A DNA stretch of 64,000 nucleotides from Gracilariopsis chorda (lineage: Eukaryota > Rhodophyta > Florideophyceae > Gracilariales > Gracilariaceae). This document shows, piece by piece, positions 22,454 to 32,227 of the stretch. Where the stretch lies: positions 1 to 64,000 of the forward strand of contig NBIV01000119.1 in the NCBI GenBank assembly GCA_003194525.1. Direction: 5' to 3'. The position numbers and the translations under genes are program-made. The notes under the pieces are model-generated. The model was not told the DNA's origin, did no database searches, and was given only the letters and a program-made list of their open reading frames with translations. Each line of letters opens with the position of its first letter. The first letter of the stretch is position 1.

Positions 22454-25400
22454 ATGCACAACACTGCACACACATCGCCTCCCGTTCAACGGCCGCTGTC
22501 GAAGCGAGATGCACGCAACATTTCTCCGCCAGCGAAACGTCGTCGAACAGACGCGCCACCAAATAGTGGTCCCCGCCCCTCATCTCCATCTACGTCTCCG
22601 TCAACTTCACAAGGCATGTCAGCTTTCCACGCTACGGTTCCATCTGCGAAGTGGTTTCGAAAGCCCAGCGTCGTCTGGTATCGCGGAAACGATTTACGCG
22701 TAGAAGACCATCCTGCCCTCTTGGCGGCGGCTCAAAGAGGTGGTCCAGTTGTCCCTTTGTTCATCTGGGACTCTTCTGACGGGTTTGGAGCCGCCATGGG
22801 AGCTACAAAACAATGGTGGCTTCGTGAATCCCTTACACATCTGCAACATGACCTACGGCGACTTGGGGTTCAGCTTTACACTCGAAAAGGGCGAAGTACC
22901 GAAGAACTGCGCGCGTTTCTTCATGAAACAGGCGCTGACGCCGTGTTTTGGAACAGATGTTATGAGCCTGACTTACTGAAACGTGACGAGGAGCTGCGCG
23001 AAGAACTTGCACAGGAGGGTTTGACAGCCGTGAGCTTTAAGGCGGAGTTACTTGTTGAACCATGGGAACTAACGAATTCTAAAACATCACCTCGCTTTGA
23101 AACTTTTCACACGTACATGTGCGCGTGGATGACCGTCGCTCCACCCCCCCAACCGTTTCCGTGTCCTTCCAGATTGCAACCAATATCAAAGATTGTACCT
23201 TCGACCGGTATTGATTTACTGGGATTTGTCATCCCAGATGATGTGGCGAATAAGCTTGGCAAAGTCTGGACGCCGGGCAGTGCTCATGCAAAGCGTCAGC
23301 TTGATAGATTTCTCAAGGAAATATTTCCTGCGTTTGGGGACAGCCGCTGCAGGCGGCACTTCGAAGGTACCAGTCGTCTCAGCCCTCACATTCGTTTCGG
23401 TGAGCTGAGTCCCCGCCGAATGTATCATGCTACAAGGCTAAGGGTGTTGCGTGATCAGCAGAACTTGCAGAAGGCAAGTATTGGACAATCAGCAGAACCC
23501 AACCCCTATGCTGTAAAGCATCCTGCCCTGAGCGACGTAAAGTCTTTGACAGGTGAAAACAACAAGTTTCGCAAACAAGACATCCATGGGCTCTCTGCGC
23601 CCTGTTCTTCTCCTGTAGGTGGTCAGAATGCCAGCCTACGAGACATGAGCACAATCAGAAGGCCACAAACAAGAAACAACAAGGCAGATCAAGCTTCTGC
23701 CACCCCCACTGGCAGACGTCGTGGAGTTCTTCCTCAGATCTCGAGATCTGGACGTGCGTTTTTGAAGAATCTATGCCTGCGAGATTTTTCGTACCATGTC
23801 TTGTATCACTTTCCGGATCTGAACTCGCAACCGTTGATTCCTGAATTCGCAAAGTTTCCTTGGGCGGAAGACAATGGCCTGTTCGCTCGTTGGCGTGCCG
23901 GTGCAACAGGATATCCTATTGTAGATGCGGCTATGCGCCAGTTGCATCAATCTGGATGGGTACACAATGGGATGAGGTTTCTACTGGCCTGCTTTCTGAC
24001 TAAGTACTTGTTGCTACCTTGGTCTAGAGGACTGGAACAGTTTTACGATCTTCTGATTGATGGAGATCGCTCTGCTAATGCGTTAGGTTGGCAATGGACG
24101 ACTGGAAGTAATACAGATGCATTTCCGATTACAGCACTTGTAAATCCGGTGAAGCAGGCCCACAAGCATGATCCAAATGGAGATTACATTCGTCGTTGGC
24201 TTCCAGAGTTAGCAAGACTACCGGTTGAATACATCCATGAGCCATGGAAAGCCCCGTTCGAAGTACTTGACAAGTGTGGCGTACAACTTGGAAACACGTA
24301 TCCCAAACGCATTGTTCTTATATCCGACGCGAGAGCGAGAGCGACCAAAGCAATGACTACCATGAAGAGATTATTTGCTGGTAATATCGTATGGAGAAGG
24401 TATCTTAAGTATGACGAAGAGGATCTCATTAACGAATGGCCAGAACAAAAGCCAAACGCTGTGAGAGTAGATGAATCTAACAACCCCAATGGGAAGGGCT
24501 TTCTACTACCATCTTTATGGGCACTGTTGCAGTGCGAGCAACCTCCTTCCTACATATCTGGTTCATCAACTGCTATAGAACCGCTGATTAGCATGGATAC
24601 AACGGCATGTCTTGTAGACGGTGCACTTGCAATTCCACTTGATGATCAGCCAGAATCAATAGAACAAGCTTTCATATCAACACATGAATTCGTCTCTACA
24701 GACCCTCACTTGTCTTCAGACGGGTTACTTTCACCTGAAGTCCGTGACGTTGATACTCCATCCGTTCCACATGTTCCATCCGATGAGCAGTCTCACGCCC
24801 TTTTTCATGGAGAAAACATAAAATCTGAAGACGTGCAGCAACTTCAAGACCCTATGAAGTACACCGCGGTTGGATCAGAATCGTACAAAGACGAAGCAAG
24901 GATACAAAACCAGGTTGAAGATGAATTTGGTTCATCTCTAGCGAACCAAGGGGAAGATAAGAAGAGAACACCCGACAAAGGTCAGCCTTCTGCTCCCGCG
25001 GAGAATATTGTTTGTGATACCGTTTCTGCAGTTCCAGATCAGAACCGGAGAATTACAGCCTCTCCGCCGGCTTCGCATGGCAGTCAAGCATCACAGGAAC
25101 AACCTGCAAGGAACCAACCTGTGTTAGGTCTTGAACAGTATACGACCCAAGCGAGTGATCCCGCAGCATTGACACCGCATTCGGCCGCTCAACGTCCTTT
25201 TGCTATTTCACATTCGAATGCTTTGCAGTCTCAAAGTTCGATCCACGCAAGAATAAGGCCGAACAACAAAGAGCCCCATGAGCAACAGATACAGTTTCAA
25301 CAATCGCAAATTCACGCTCCGTTCCACATTGGCGATCTCCGTGGTCATCAAAGCTTTTCACAGGTTCTGCTGTCTTCGCAACAGTATCATGGGACTGACG

Positions 25401-26833
25401 CACATATTGCAAAATTCCAACCTTCACAACATGGATCACAACATCCGATGGTGCCTGTACACAACGTTATGGATCCCACATACGCAGCTAGATTTTCGAC
25501 TGGCAGGGTACATCTGAATCCTATGGCGGGGGTGCCGATGCCTGCTAATCCTGTGATGATGGGAACAGTTCCAACCGGAATGGGTTCTGTGCCAAGTGGG
25601 AGTGAGTTTGGAACCAGCCACCTCCTTAATGGAGGTGATACACTGAACGCACAACAGGCACACGCAGTTCGGGCTCATCCCTTCTTTGGGTATCGGCAGT
25701 ACGTTCCAATGGTAAATGCGCATCCCTCTAGCACAGGCGAACGCCCTGAATTAGTTGGCCCCTCCGCAGCCCATTCTCAGAAGTTTTCAGTACCGGCGAT
25801 ATTCCCGGTGTCGTATGATATCTACGGTAATGGGGCTTTCGATCCGAGCGTGTTCGGAGGGTCTCTAAGCCAGCCTCAATTCCCGTCCCATGTTTACGCA
25901 CCACAATCTCAAGCAGTACCCATAGGAGTGAGACATGCAAATGGTACTTCCCATCCGCTTTTGTTTCCAGTGGGGCCGCGTACCGAACTCCAACAACCAC
26001 AAACCAGTTCAGTTCTTTCCCAAGAAGTTACCAACGCTGGGGCAGTAGCCCCGAATAGACATGAACCAGGTGCTGTCGGTGGGTCATCATCCATGCTGAA
26101 CGGAACAACCCGGAAAAGTGTTAATCAAAACAGGCTTGCGGAATTTGAAGAGACTTGCGCTACACCATCGCGAATTTATTCAGCCCGATGCAGGAAAGGT
26201 GGCCAGCCTTCGACTTCCAAAGGTCCAGGCTCTGCCAACGGTGGATATGTGACTCCATCTACTAATGTTGACAATACAAGTGGCCTAAACATTTCTCAAC
26301 AAAGCAGACCAAATACAAAGCCAATACCGAAACAGAGACAGCCGCCCCGAAGCAAACGACTGCGACAGTCCCAAGGGCTCAGTAGCCGAGGAAAGCATGA
26401 CGCAAAGAAAGGATCGAAGGAACGATCGCAGAGGAATGGTTCGGAGTCTACTCATAAAGCTCAAGCTCAGTCTGTAGGCGCCGCTACAACGCCAAAGAGT
26501 CGACAGAAAATCTTGGAATCCGTCTTAACGACAGAAGGTCACGAATATCGAGGCTTTGCAAGATACCTCTCGCAGACCTATGAGTTCACCGGAAATACGG
26601 ACCGACAGACCTCAAGGGATTATGTTCGCCTATGCAATTTGAAGGACGACTACCACAAGAAGTGTAATTCCGAAAAGCATAAGCTGAAGATATACAGAAT
26701 CAAACATTTCTTTTCGAAGGTACTGAAGCTAGAAGTTACGGGAGAGTGGGACAGACACAATCACGGAGGGGTCCGTGGGCCATACGTATATGGTATCAAA
26801 CTGAAACAGCAAGCTAACTCGAAATCCAAATGA
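22454..26833 (+). CDS. CRY: Plant-type cryptochrome/photolyase homolog with very long C-terminal extension
   Basis: Single-exon gene of 1459 residues with an ATG at 22454; the ATG at residue 55 is an alternative. A basic N-terminus with PAKRRR could be nuclear targeting. Residues ~63-610 form a photolyase homology region that begins VVWYRGNDLRVEDHPAL and carries the FAD-binding core (ARWRAGATGYPIVDAAMRQL, DPNGDYIRRWLPELARLP), closest to plant cryptochromes. An extra ~90-residue, low-complexity insertion sits near 330-425. The electron-transfer Trp triad is present (about W470, W523, W546). The residue four before W546 is Asn, and the GWVHN motif also has Asn, both as in photolyases. The E274/W277 positions of E. 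coli photolyase read N and L. After residue ~620 comes a Gln/Ser/Pro-rich tail and a ~100-residue basic terminal module. A blue-light sensor is likely; repair is unproven. Confidence 0.85.
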   Translation: MHNTAHTSPPVQRPLSKRDARNISPPAKRRRTDAPPNSGPRPSSPSTSPSTSQGMSAFHATVPSAKWFRKPSVVWYRGNDLRVEDHPALLAAAQRGGPVVPLFIWDSSDGFGAAMGATKQWWLRESLTHLQHDLRRLGVQLYTRKGRSTEELRAFLHETGADAVFWNRCYEPDLLKRDEELREELAQEGLTAVSFKAELLVEPWELTNSKTSPRFETFHTYMCAWMTVAPPPQPFPCPSRLQPISKIVPSTGIDLLGFVIPDDVANKLGKVWTPGSAHAKRQLDRFLKEIFPAFGDSRCRRHFEGTSRLSPHIRFGELSPRRMYHATRLRVLRDQQNLQKASIGQSAEPNPYAVKHPALSDVKSLTGENNKFRKQDIHGLSAPCSSPVGGQNASLRDMSTIRRPQTRNNKADQASATPTGRRRGVLPQISRSGRAFLKNLCLRDFSYHVLYHFPDLNSQPLIPEFAKFPWAEDNGLFARWRAGATGYPIVDAAMRQLHQSGWVHNGMRFLLACFLTKYLLLPWSRGLEQFYDLLIDGDRSANALGWQWTTGSNTDAFPITALVNPVKQAHKHDPNGDYIRRWLPELARLPVEYIHEPWKAPFEVLDKCGVQLGNTYPKRIVLISDARARATKAMTTMKRLFAGNIVWRRYLKYDEEDLINEWPEQKPNAVRVDESNNPNGKGFLLPSLWALLQCEQPPSYISGSSTAIEPLISMDTTACLVDGALAIPLDDQPESIEQAFISTHEFVSTDPHLSSDGLLSPEVRDVDTPSVPHVPSDEQSHALFHGENIKSEDVQQLQDPMKYTAVGSESYKDEARIQNQVEDEFGSSLANQGEDKKRTPDKGQPSAPAENIVCDTVSAVPDQNRRITASPPASHGSQASQEQPARNQPVLGLEQYTTQASDPAALTPHSAAQRPFAISHSNALQSQSSIHARIRPNNKEPHEQQIQFQQSQIHAPFHIGDLRGHQSFSQVLLSSQQYHGTDAHIAKFQPSQHGSQHPMVPVHNVMDPTYAARFSTGRVHLNPMAGVPMPANPVMMGTVPTGMGSVPSGSEFGTSHLLNGGDTLNAQQAHAVRAHPFFGYRQYVPMVNAHPSSTGERPELVGPSAAHSQKFSVPAIFPVSYDIYGNGAFDPSVFGGSLSQPQFPSHVYAPQSQAVPIGVRHANGTSHPLLFPVGPRTELQQPQTSSVLSQEVTNAGAVAPNRHEPGAVGGSSSMLNGTTRKSVNQNRLAEFEETCATPSRIYSARCRKGGQPSTSKGPGSANGGYVTPSTNVDNTSGLNISQQSRPNTKPIPKQRQPPRSKRLRQSQGLSSRGKHDAKKGSKERSQRNGSESTHKAQAQSVGAATTPKSRQKILESVLTTEGHEYRGFARYLSQTYEFTGNTDRQTSRDYVRLCNLKDDYHKKCNSEKHKLKIYRIKHFFSKVLKLEVTGEWDRHNHGGVRGPYVYGIKLKQQANSKSK

Positions 26834-27120
26834 CTGTTCGCCATGGAACTGCTCGTGTATGAAGCTTTCGGCTTTTGCCGTTCGGCAAATTGTGCAACAC
26901 GTTTACGGAGTGTCCCAACTGAGCACAGGAATCAACTTTCTTCGGGGAACACACAATTTTGGTAATCTGTTTATATATGTATTATCCTGCGACATGTTCA
27001 TAGGGCCAAGCTTAGACTTTTCCATAGTAAATGCACTTCTACATTCAAGACTAGTCCTTTAAGTTCTTGAGAAAGGCGTACGACGGTGGAACTCAGAGGA
27101 CAAAATGTATCCAAAAAAAG

Positions 27121-30100
27121 CTATTGCTTTCGCAGAGCGACTTCCTCTCTCTGCCCTGGCAGTGACACAGTCGGCGGTGCAGTCTTATGGTACTCCTGCA
27201 TTGCTTTCACTGTCATTTCTTGGGTCTGCAACACCCGTATGGCTTGAGCTAATGCTCGGGCTGCTGCTATCGTTGTTACGTAAGGCACATTTGAAGAAAG
27301 CGCTGCGCTGCGCACAGCACGAGTACTCTCAGCGTCTTCAGCCTTCCTGCTCGGAGAGCATATGAAGAGATCCACCTCATCGTTCTTAATTTTGTCAAGG
27401 ACATGTGGGCGTCCCTCGTGCACCTTGAGAACCATTTCCACATCAGAGGGGTTGAGACCTCCAGCAATCAAAGAAACGTATGTTCCTCGCGTCGCGTAGA
27501 TCTTGAATCCCATAGCAACAAGATCATATGCAATTGGGATGGCAGATTCCTTGTCCTGGTCACCCAGACTGATGAAGACATGCCCTGACGTCGGAACAAT
27601 TAGGCCTGAAGCCAATTCGGCCTTCGCATAAGCCATGGGGAAGGAATCATCTATACCCATGACTTCTCCTGTTGATCGCATCTCTGGAGACAACAAAATA
27701 TCCGCCCCAGGGAACTTCTTGAAGGGAAGCACTGCTTCTTTGACAGACGTGTATCTTGGTATGATTTCTTTGTCCAGACCAAGCTCCGGCAGACTGGAAC
27801 CCATCATGACCAAGGACGCTATTTTCGCAAGCGGTCGACCAATTGCTTTTGAGACGAATGGCACAGTGCGAGATGCACGCGGATTGGCTTCGAGGATATA
27901 CACCGTGTCGCCTTGCACCGCCCATTGTATATTCATAAGCCCAACCACCCCAAGACGTTTTGCGAGTGCAACTGTCCAAGAACGTATAGTAACCATGGCG
28001 TTGTAAGGGATAGAGATTGTCGGTAGGGAACAAGCGGAGTCCCCAGAGTGTATACCCGCTGCTTCAATGTGTTCCATAATCCCTCCAATCACCACATTCC
28101 CGTGAGTATCCGCGACAGCGTCAACATCCACTTCAATCGCATTATCCAAGAAGTGATCGATCAATACGGGGTGTTCTGATTCTACAACCACATCAGCAGA
28201 CATATACTTCTGAAGTTCATCCTCGTTGAATACGATCTCCATACCTCGACCACCTAGCACATAGCTGGGTCGCACGACAACAGGATACTCAATCTTTGTG
28301 GCAATTTCAGCTGCTTCTTCGTAAGACCTCGCAATGCCGTTTGCTGGCTGCCGTATTCCTAATTCTTGGAGAATTGCCATGAAGCGGTCCCTGTCTTCAG
28401 CAGCATCTATGGAATCCGGAGGTGTCCCGAGGATACGACAGTTGACGCCCGCTTCTTTCGCCTCATCAGATCCCAAGTACCTCTCTAAGGAAACGGCTAG
28501 CTTCAAAGGAGTCTGACCGCCAAACTGGACAAGAATACCATCTGGCTTTTCTGCTTCAATAACAGCAATAACGTCTTCCAGAGTCAGTGGCTCAAAGTAT
28601 AATCTGTCGGCAGTATCATAATCCGTAGAAACCGTTTCTGGATTAGAATTAATCATCACAGTCTCAAAGCCGGCATCTCGAAGGGCGAAACAAGCATGAA
28701 CGCAGCAATAATCGAACTCAATGCCCTGGCCAATTCTGTTGGGTCCTTGCCCAAGAATAACAATCTTTTCCTTACCAGTAGGCGGGGGAGTTTCAGAATC
28801 TAGCACAACTTCATCTCCCCATGCGACAAGGGATTCGTAAGAGCTGTAAAGGTACGGTGTATAAGCCTCAAATTCAGCTGAACATGTATCCACAGTCTTA
28901 TACACAGGGGTTACTCCCAGAACTTTCCTGCGTTTTCGCACTCGCTCTTCATCCGTGTTGAGGCAATACGCGATCTGCTTATCGCTGAAACCTGCAGATT
29001 TGTAGCGGTACATGCTCTGTACGTTAATGTTCTCCAAAGACTTTTGCTCCTTTATCTCTGCCCCCATATCGAATATTTCTCGCAGTTTCCACAAAAACCA
29101 TGGGTCGTACTTTGAAAGCTCGAAAACGTCCTCAACCGACATTCCAGATTCAAATGCATTCCTCACGAAGAATATTCTCTCTGGAGTTGGCTGTCTCAGA
29201 ATTGCCTCGAGCCTTGTCTTGCTTTCCACAGATTTGTCTTTACCGTCCAACCCCCAGCCAGATCGACCAGTTTCCAAGCTCCTCAGAGCTTTTTGGAAAG
29301 ACTCGATAAATGTTCGACCAATGGCCATAGCTTCCCCAACTGCACGCATCTGCGTTGACAGCGTATTTGCAGCGCCACTGAACTTCTCAAAGGCAAAACG
29401 AGGAACCTTGGTTACAATATAATCAAGAGACGGTTCAAACGCAGCCGGAGTTTCTCTGGTGATATCATTGGGAATCTCGGGAAGTGTCTGGCCGACTGAC
29501 AGTTTGGCAGCGAGCTTAGCAATGGGGAATCCGGTCGCCTTAGATGCCAGAGCAGAGGAGCGAGATACGCGAGGGTTCATTTCTATCACAATAACATCTC
29601 CATTCTCCGGGTTGACCGAAAACTGAATATTAGCACCACCAGTATCAACTCCAATCTCACGAATGATATCTAGAGCCATATCTCGAAGACTTTGATACTC
29701 CTTGTCAGTGAGCGTCTGCGTAGGGGCAACGGTAATGCTGTCACCGGTATGTACGCCCATCGGATCAACGTTCTCAATGCTACACACGATTACAACATTG
29801 TCCGCTCCATCACGCATAACCTCAAGTTCATACTCCTTCCAGCCCAACAAAGACTGCTCAACCAAAATTTGATGTACAGGTGAAGCGTCCATGCCTATTT
29901 CTGCCATTTGGAGGTAGTCCGGCTTGTTGTAGGCAATACCTCCGCCCGTACCACCAAGAGTGAAAGCTGGGCGGATAATTAGCGGAAAACTGCCTATCTC
30001 TTCAGCAACTTTTTCGGCCATCTCCATGTTTTCGACAATTCCAGAACGACAGCACTTAACACCAATTCTTTCCATAGCCTGCCTGAACAAAAGTCGATCT

Positions 30101-30726
30101 TCTCCTTTCTCAATAGCGTCCAATTTAGCTCCTATAAGTTCAACTCCATATCGTTCCAACACTCCAGTAGTTGCAAGAGTTGTAGCCAGATTCAAGCCTG
30201 TCTGTCCACCCATAGTAGGCAGGAGGGCATCAGGTCGTTCTTGTTCAATGATCTTCTCTAGAATCTGCGGGGTGAGCGGTTCAATATATACCCTGTCGGC
30301 CGTTTCGGGATCTGTCATGATTGTGGCAGGATTAGAGTTCACAAGGACGACAGTATACCCTTCTGCCTTGAGAGCTTTGCATGCTTGCGTACCACTATAA
30401 TCAAACTCTGCACCCTGGCCGATTACGATAGCACCCGCGCCAATGAGCAGAATTTTCTTGATATCCGTGCGTTTCTGAAGCGGGGCAGTGGCCTTGCCAA
30501 ATATCTCTTCCCAGATGGGAATCATATCTATCTCCGGCGGCCGCTGACGCTCATATTGGGGTTCTTGCGCTTCATCTGCCGTCATGCGAGGCATCTTTCG
30601 AAATGATTTAATGGCTCGTGGGGCTGATCTGCGAGTGGAAGATAAGAAGGTGGTTCTGAACGCAGGGACGCGTTGTTTGACCAGCGGTTGAGAGGCGGAG
30701 AAGGCAGGCACATCTTTGGAAGCCAT
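27121..30726 (-). CDS. carB: Carbamoyl-phosphate synthase large subunit, plastid-targeted
   Basis: Single-exon gene. The ATG at 30726 gives 1201 residues; open sequence extends upstream to 30903 but without an ATG. The first ~45 residues are basic and Ser/Thr/Pro-rich, like a plastid transit peptide. Two ATP-grasp halves follow. The first opens with [20 protein letters not shown] and the second with [19 protein letters not shown], joined by the oligomerisation region, and a C-terminal MGS-like allosteric domain (from about [20 protein letters not shown]). The enzyme makes carbamoyl phosphate from ammonia, bicarbonate and 2 ATP for arginine and pyrimidine synthesis. It works with the glutaminase CarA, which red algal plastid genomes are known to encode. 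No CAD-type fusion is present. It is convergent with the cryptochrome gene, 287 nt apart. Confidence 0.95.
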   Translation of the reverse strand: MASKDVPAFSASQPLVKQRVPAFRTTFLSSTRRSAPRAIKSFRKMPRMTADEAQEPQYERQRPPEIDMIPIWEEIFGKATAPLQKRTDIKKILLIGAGAIVIGQGAEFDYSGTQACKALKAEGYTVVLVNSNPATIMTDPETADRVYIEPLTPQILEKIIEQERPDALLPTMGGQTGLNLATTLATTGVLERYGVELIGAKLDAIEKGEDRLLFRQAMERIGVKCCRSGIVENMEMAEKVAEEIGSFPLIIRPAFTLGGTGGGIAYNKPDYLQMAEIGMDASPVHQILVEQSLLGWKEYELEVMRDGADNVVIVCSIENVDPMGVHTGDSITVAPTQTLTDKEYQSLRDMALDIIREIGVDTGGANIQFSVNPENGDVIVIEMNPRVSRSSALASKATGFPIAKLAAKLSVGQTLPEIPNDITRETPAAFEPSLDYIVTKVPRFAFEKFSGAANTLSTQMRAVGEAMAIGRTFIESFQKALRSLETGRSGWGLDGKDKSVESKTRLEAILRQPTPERIFFVRNAFESGMSVEDVFELSKYDPWFLWKLREIFDMGAEIKEQKSLENINVQSMYRYKSAGFSDKQIAYCLNTDEERVRKRRKVLGVTPVYKTVDTCSAEFEAYTPYLYSSYESLVAWGDEVVLDSETPPPTGKEKIVILGQGPNRIGQGIEFDYCCVHACFALRDAGFETVMINSNPETVSTDYDTADRLYFEPLTLEDVIAVIEAEKPDGILVQFGGQTPLKLAVSLERYLGSDEAKEAGVNCRILGTPPDSIDAAEDRDRFMAILQELGIRQPANGIARSYEEAAEIATKIEYPVVVRPSYVLGGRGMEIVFNEDELQKYMSADVVVESEHPVLIDHFLDNAIEVDVDAVADTHGNVVIGGIMEHIEAAGIHSGDSACSLPTISIPYNAMVTIRSWTVALAKRLGVVGLMNIQWAVQGDTVYILEANPRASRTVPFVSKAIGRPLAKIASLVMMGSSLPELGLDKEIIPRYTSVKEAVLPFKKFPGADILLSPEMRSTGEVMGIDDSFPMAYAKAELASGLIVPTSGHVFISLGDQDKESAIPIAYDLVAMGFKIYATRGTYVSLIAGGLNPSDVEMVLKVHEGRPHVLDKIKNDEVDLFICSPSRKAEDAESTRAVRSAALSSNVPYVTTIAAARALAQAIRVLQTQEMTVKAMQEYHKTAPPTVSLPGQREEVALRKQ

Positions 30727-31729
30727 GGCGGTACGAAACGAGGCCGGCGTCGGGAAGAAGAATAAGGGGATATTGGAAGGGACAATGGGTAACGGAGCTG
30801 AGAAGAGGGGAAGAAGACGGCATGCGATTCTTCCAAAAGCTTCAAAGATGGATGACGCCAGGAGTGATCTGATGTGGGCAACGGGTTTAGACAGGGTCAA
30901 CAAATGCGACGGAGATTATCCTCCAAGACATGGCCAGTTTGATCAGCGTTCATCAATGATTAAGTTTATTTTTTTTGAGCTCGGGTGGTTTATCGGAGGC
31001 CTTGCGCACATGCAGGAACGAATCGTCCACAATTGGACATTCACTTGCGCATTGTTTCTCACGTGGTGCTAATCGCGAAACGTGTCACTGGCTGGGATCA
31101 CAGTCCATGTGCATCACATGATGTTAATCAGTTCCTCCAACGATCCCACGTGTTCCAACTTAATTGGCTTGTCGTATTCCTAGTCCGCGTTAAAAACGCC
31201 TCCACACGTACTCCTCAAACGAACGACAGAATTTTGAAATGTTCGCAATATCGTACTGTATCTAGATAACCGCCACCGTGATACTCAATGGATGCATTTC
31301 GTGTTTCATTTCATTTTCAAAAATATTTTGTGTTTCACGAAAAACTTCAACCGGTTGAGCCGAGTCATCGCTGGGCACCGCGTAGGCAGAAGCGCCGGCG
31401 GCTGCCGCCTCAGGCCGGCCAAGCCGCCATAGACGATGGCGTCGCTCGCAGACTCCTTTTTGGCGAGATTGTGTATATCAATCGGTACCGTTGTACACCC
31501 ACTCTCTTCACTGCTACACCTCACCCGCGCTTCGGTTCTGTTTCCAGCACTACACTGGCCGCGAAAAGGAAGGAAGCAGTAATGAAAGGACAGGGGTCTC
31601 TTTTCGCGCTGTAAGATCTATAACATCTGACAAAGCGGACCACTCCTCATAACAGCTCTACGAAGCTTGCGTCGTAAGCGTTTTTTCTTCGCGCGACCGC
31701 TTGGGAGACTGAAAGGAAACTGAATCAGA
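30727..31729. other. Divergent promoter region, carB / TSR2
   Basis: About 1 kb between the carB start (minus) and the TSR2 start (plus). Open frames here are short and unlike known proteins. It should hold both promoters and leaders; no clear element was identified. Confidence 0.4.
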
Positions 31730-32227
31730 ATGCAATTTGAAAGTGCGCAACAGGCTGTGTCAACGGCTATAAGGTCCATATTTGACAGGTGGACTGCCTT
31801 GAAGCTGGTAATCGAGCATCAAATGGGAGGCAATCCAGACCCTGCAATCGAACTCATGAACATAGCCGTTGCCATGGCCACAAACCCCTCAGAACGGCAC
31901 GATGAGGACGACTTCATTGATCTGTTCTACGAAGCCTTTAACCGCATGCAGGCCGATATTGAGGACGGCAGTCCAGAGGAAATTGCGGCTCTCGTTGTGA
32001 GAATACGGGATGCAGCCGCTAGAGGAGATTACACGCCTGCTAGCGAAGCGTCTTTGAAAGAGCAACCATCTAGTCAAGCTTTTCATCGTTCAGTTAGCGG
32101 TGGTGAGGCTGTGGTGCACGAGTGCGAGAGAGAAAAAACGCCTTGTCGGCCTCCGCAACCAAGACAGGAATCAATTGCAGATGATGACGGATTCACAGAA
32201 GTGAAAAGTGGCGGTCGGCACAGGTGA
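31730..32227 (+). CDS. TSR2: TSR2-like pre-rRNA processing protein
   Basis: Single-exon gene of 165 residues with an ATG at 31730. The N-terminal helical domain has the TSR2 signature order: a helix ending RWTALKLVIEHQMGG (the WGG-type motif, here with the Gly pair after a long helix), then a DDFIDLFYEAFNRMQADIED helix and EEIAALVVRI. An acidic, low-complexity segment leads to a short conserved end, DDDGFTEVKSGGR, matching the EDGWTxV end of other TSR2 proteins. In yeast and human TSR2 chaperones the ribosomal protein eS26 and is needed for small-subunit maturation. A decayed relative lies about 5.8 kb downstream. Confidence 0.75.
   Translation: MQFESAQQAVSTAIRSIFDRWTALKLVIEHQMGGNPDPAIELMNIAVAMATNPSERHDEDDFIDLFYEAFNRMQADIEDGSPEEIAALVVRIRDAAARGDYTPASEASLKEQPSSQAFHRSVSGGEAVVHECEREKTPCRPPQPRQESIADDDGFTEVKSGGRHR

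Noticed and set aside
30727-30903. N-terminal extension of carB
   Set aside because: The open frame begins at a TTG; the first ATG at 30726 is followed by a plausible transit peptide.
31288-31614. Plus-strand frame before TSR2
   Set aside because: No family resemblance; lies in a divergent promoter region.
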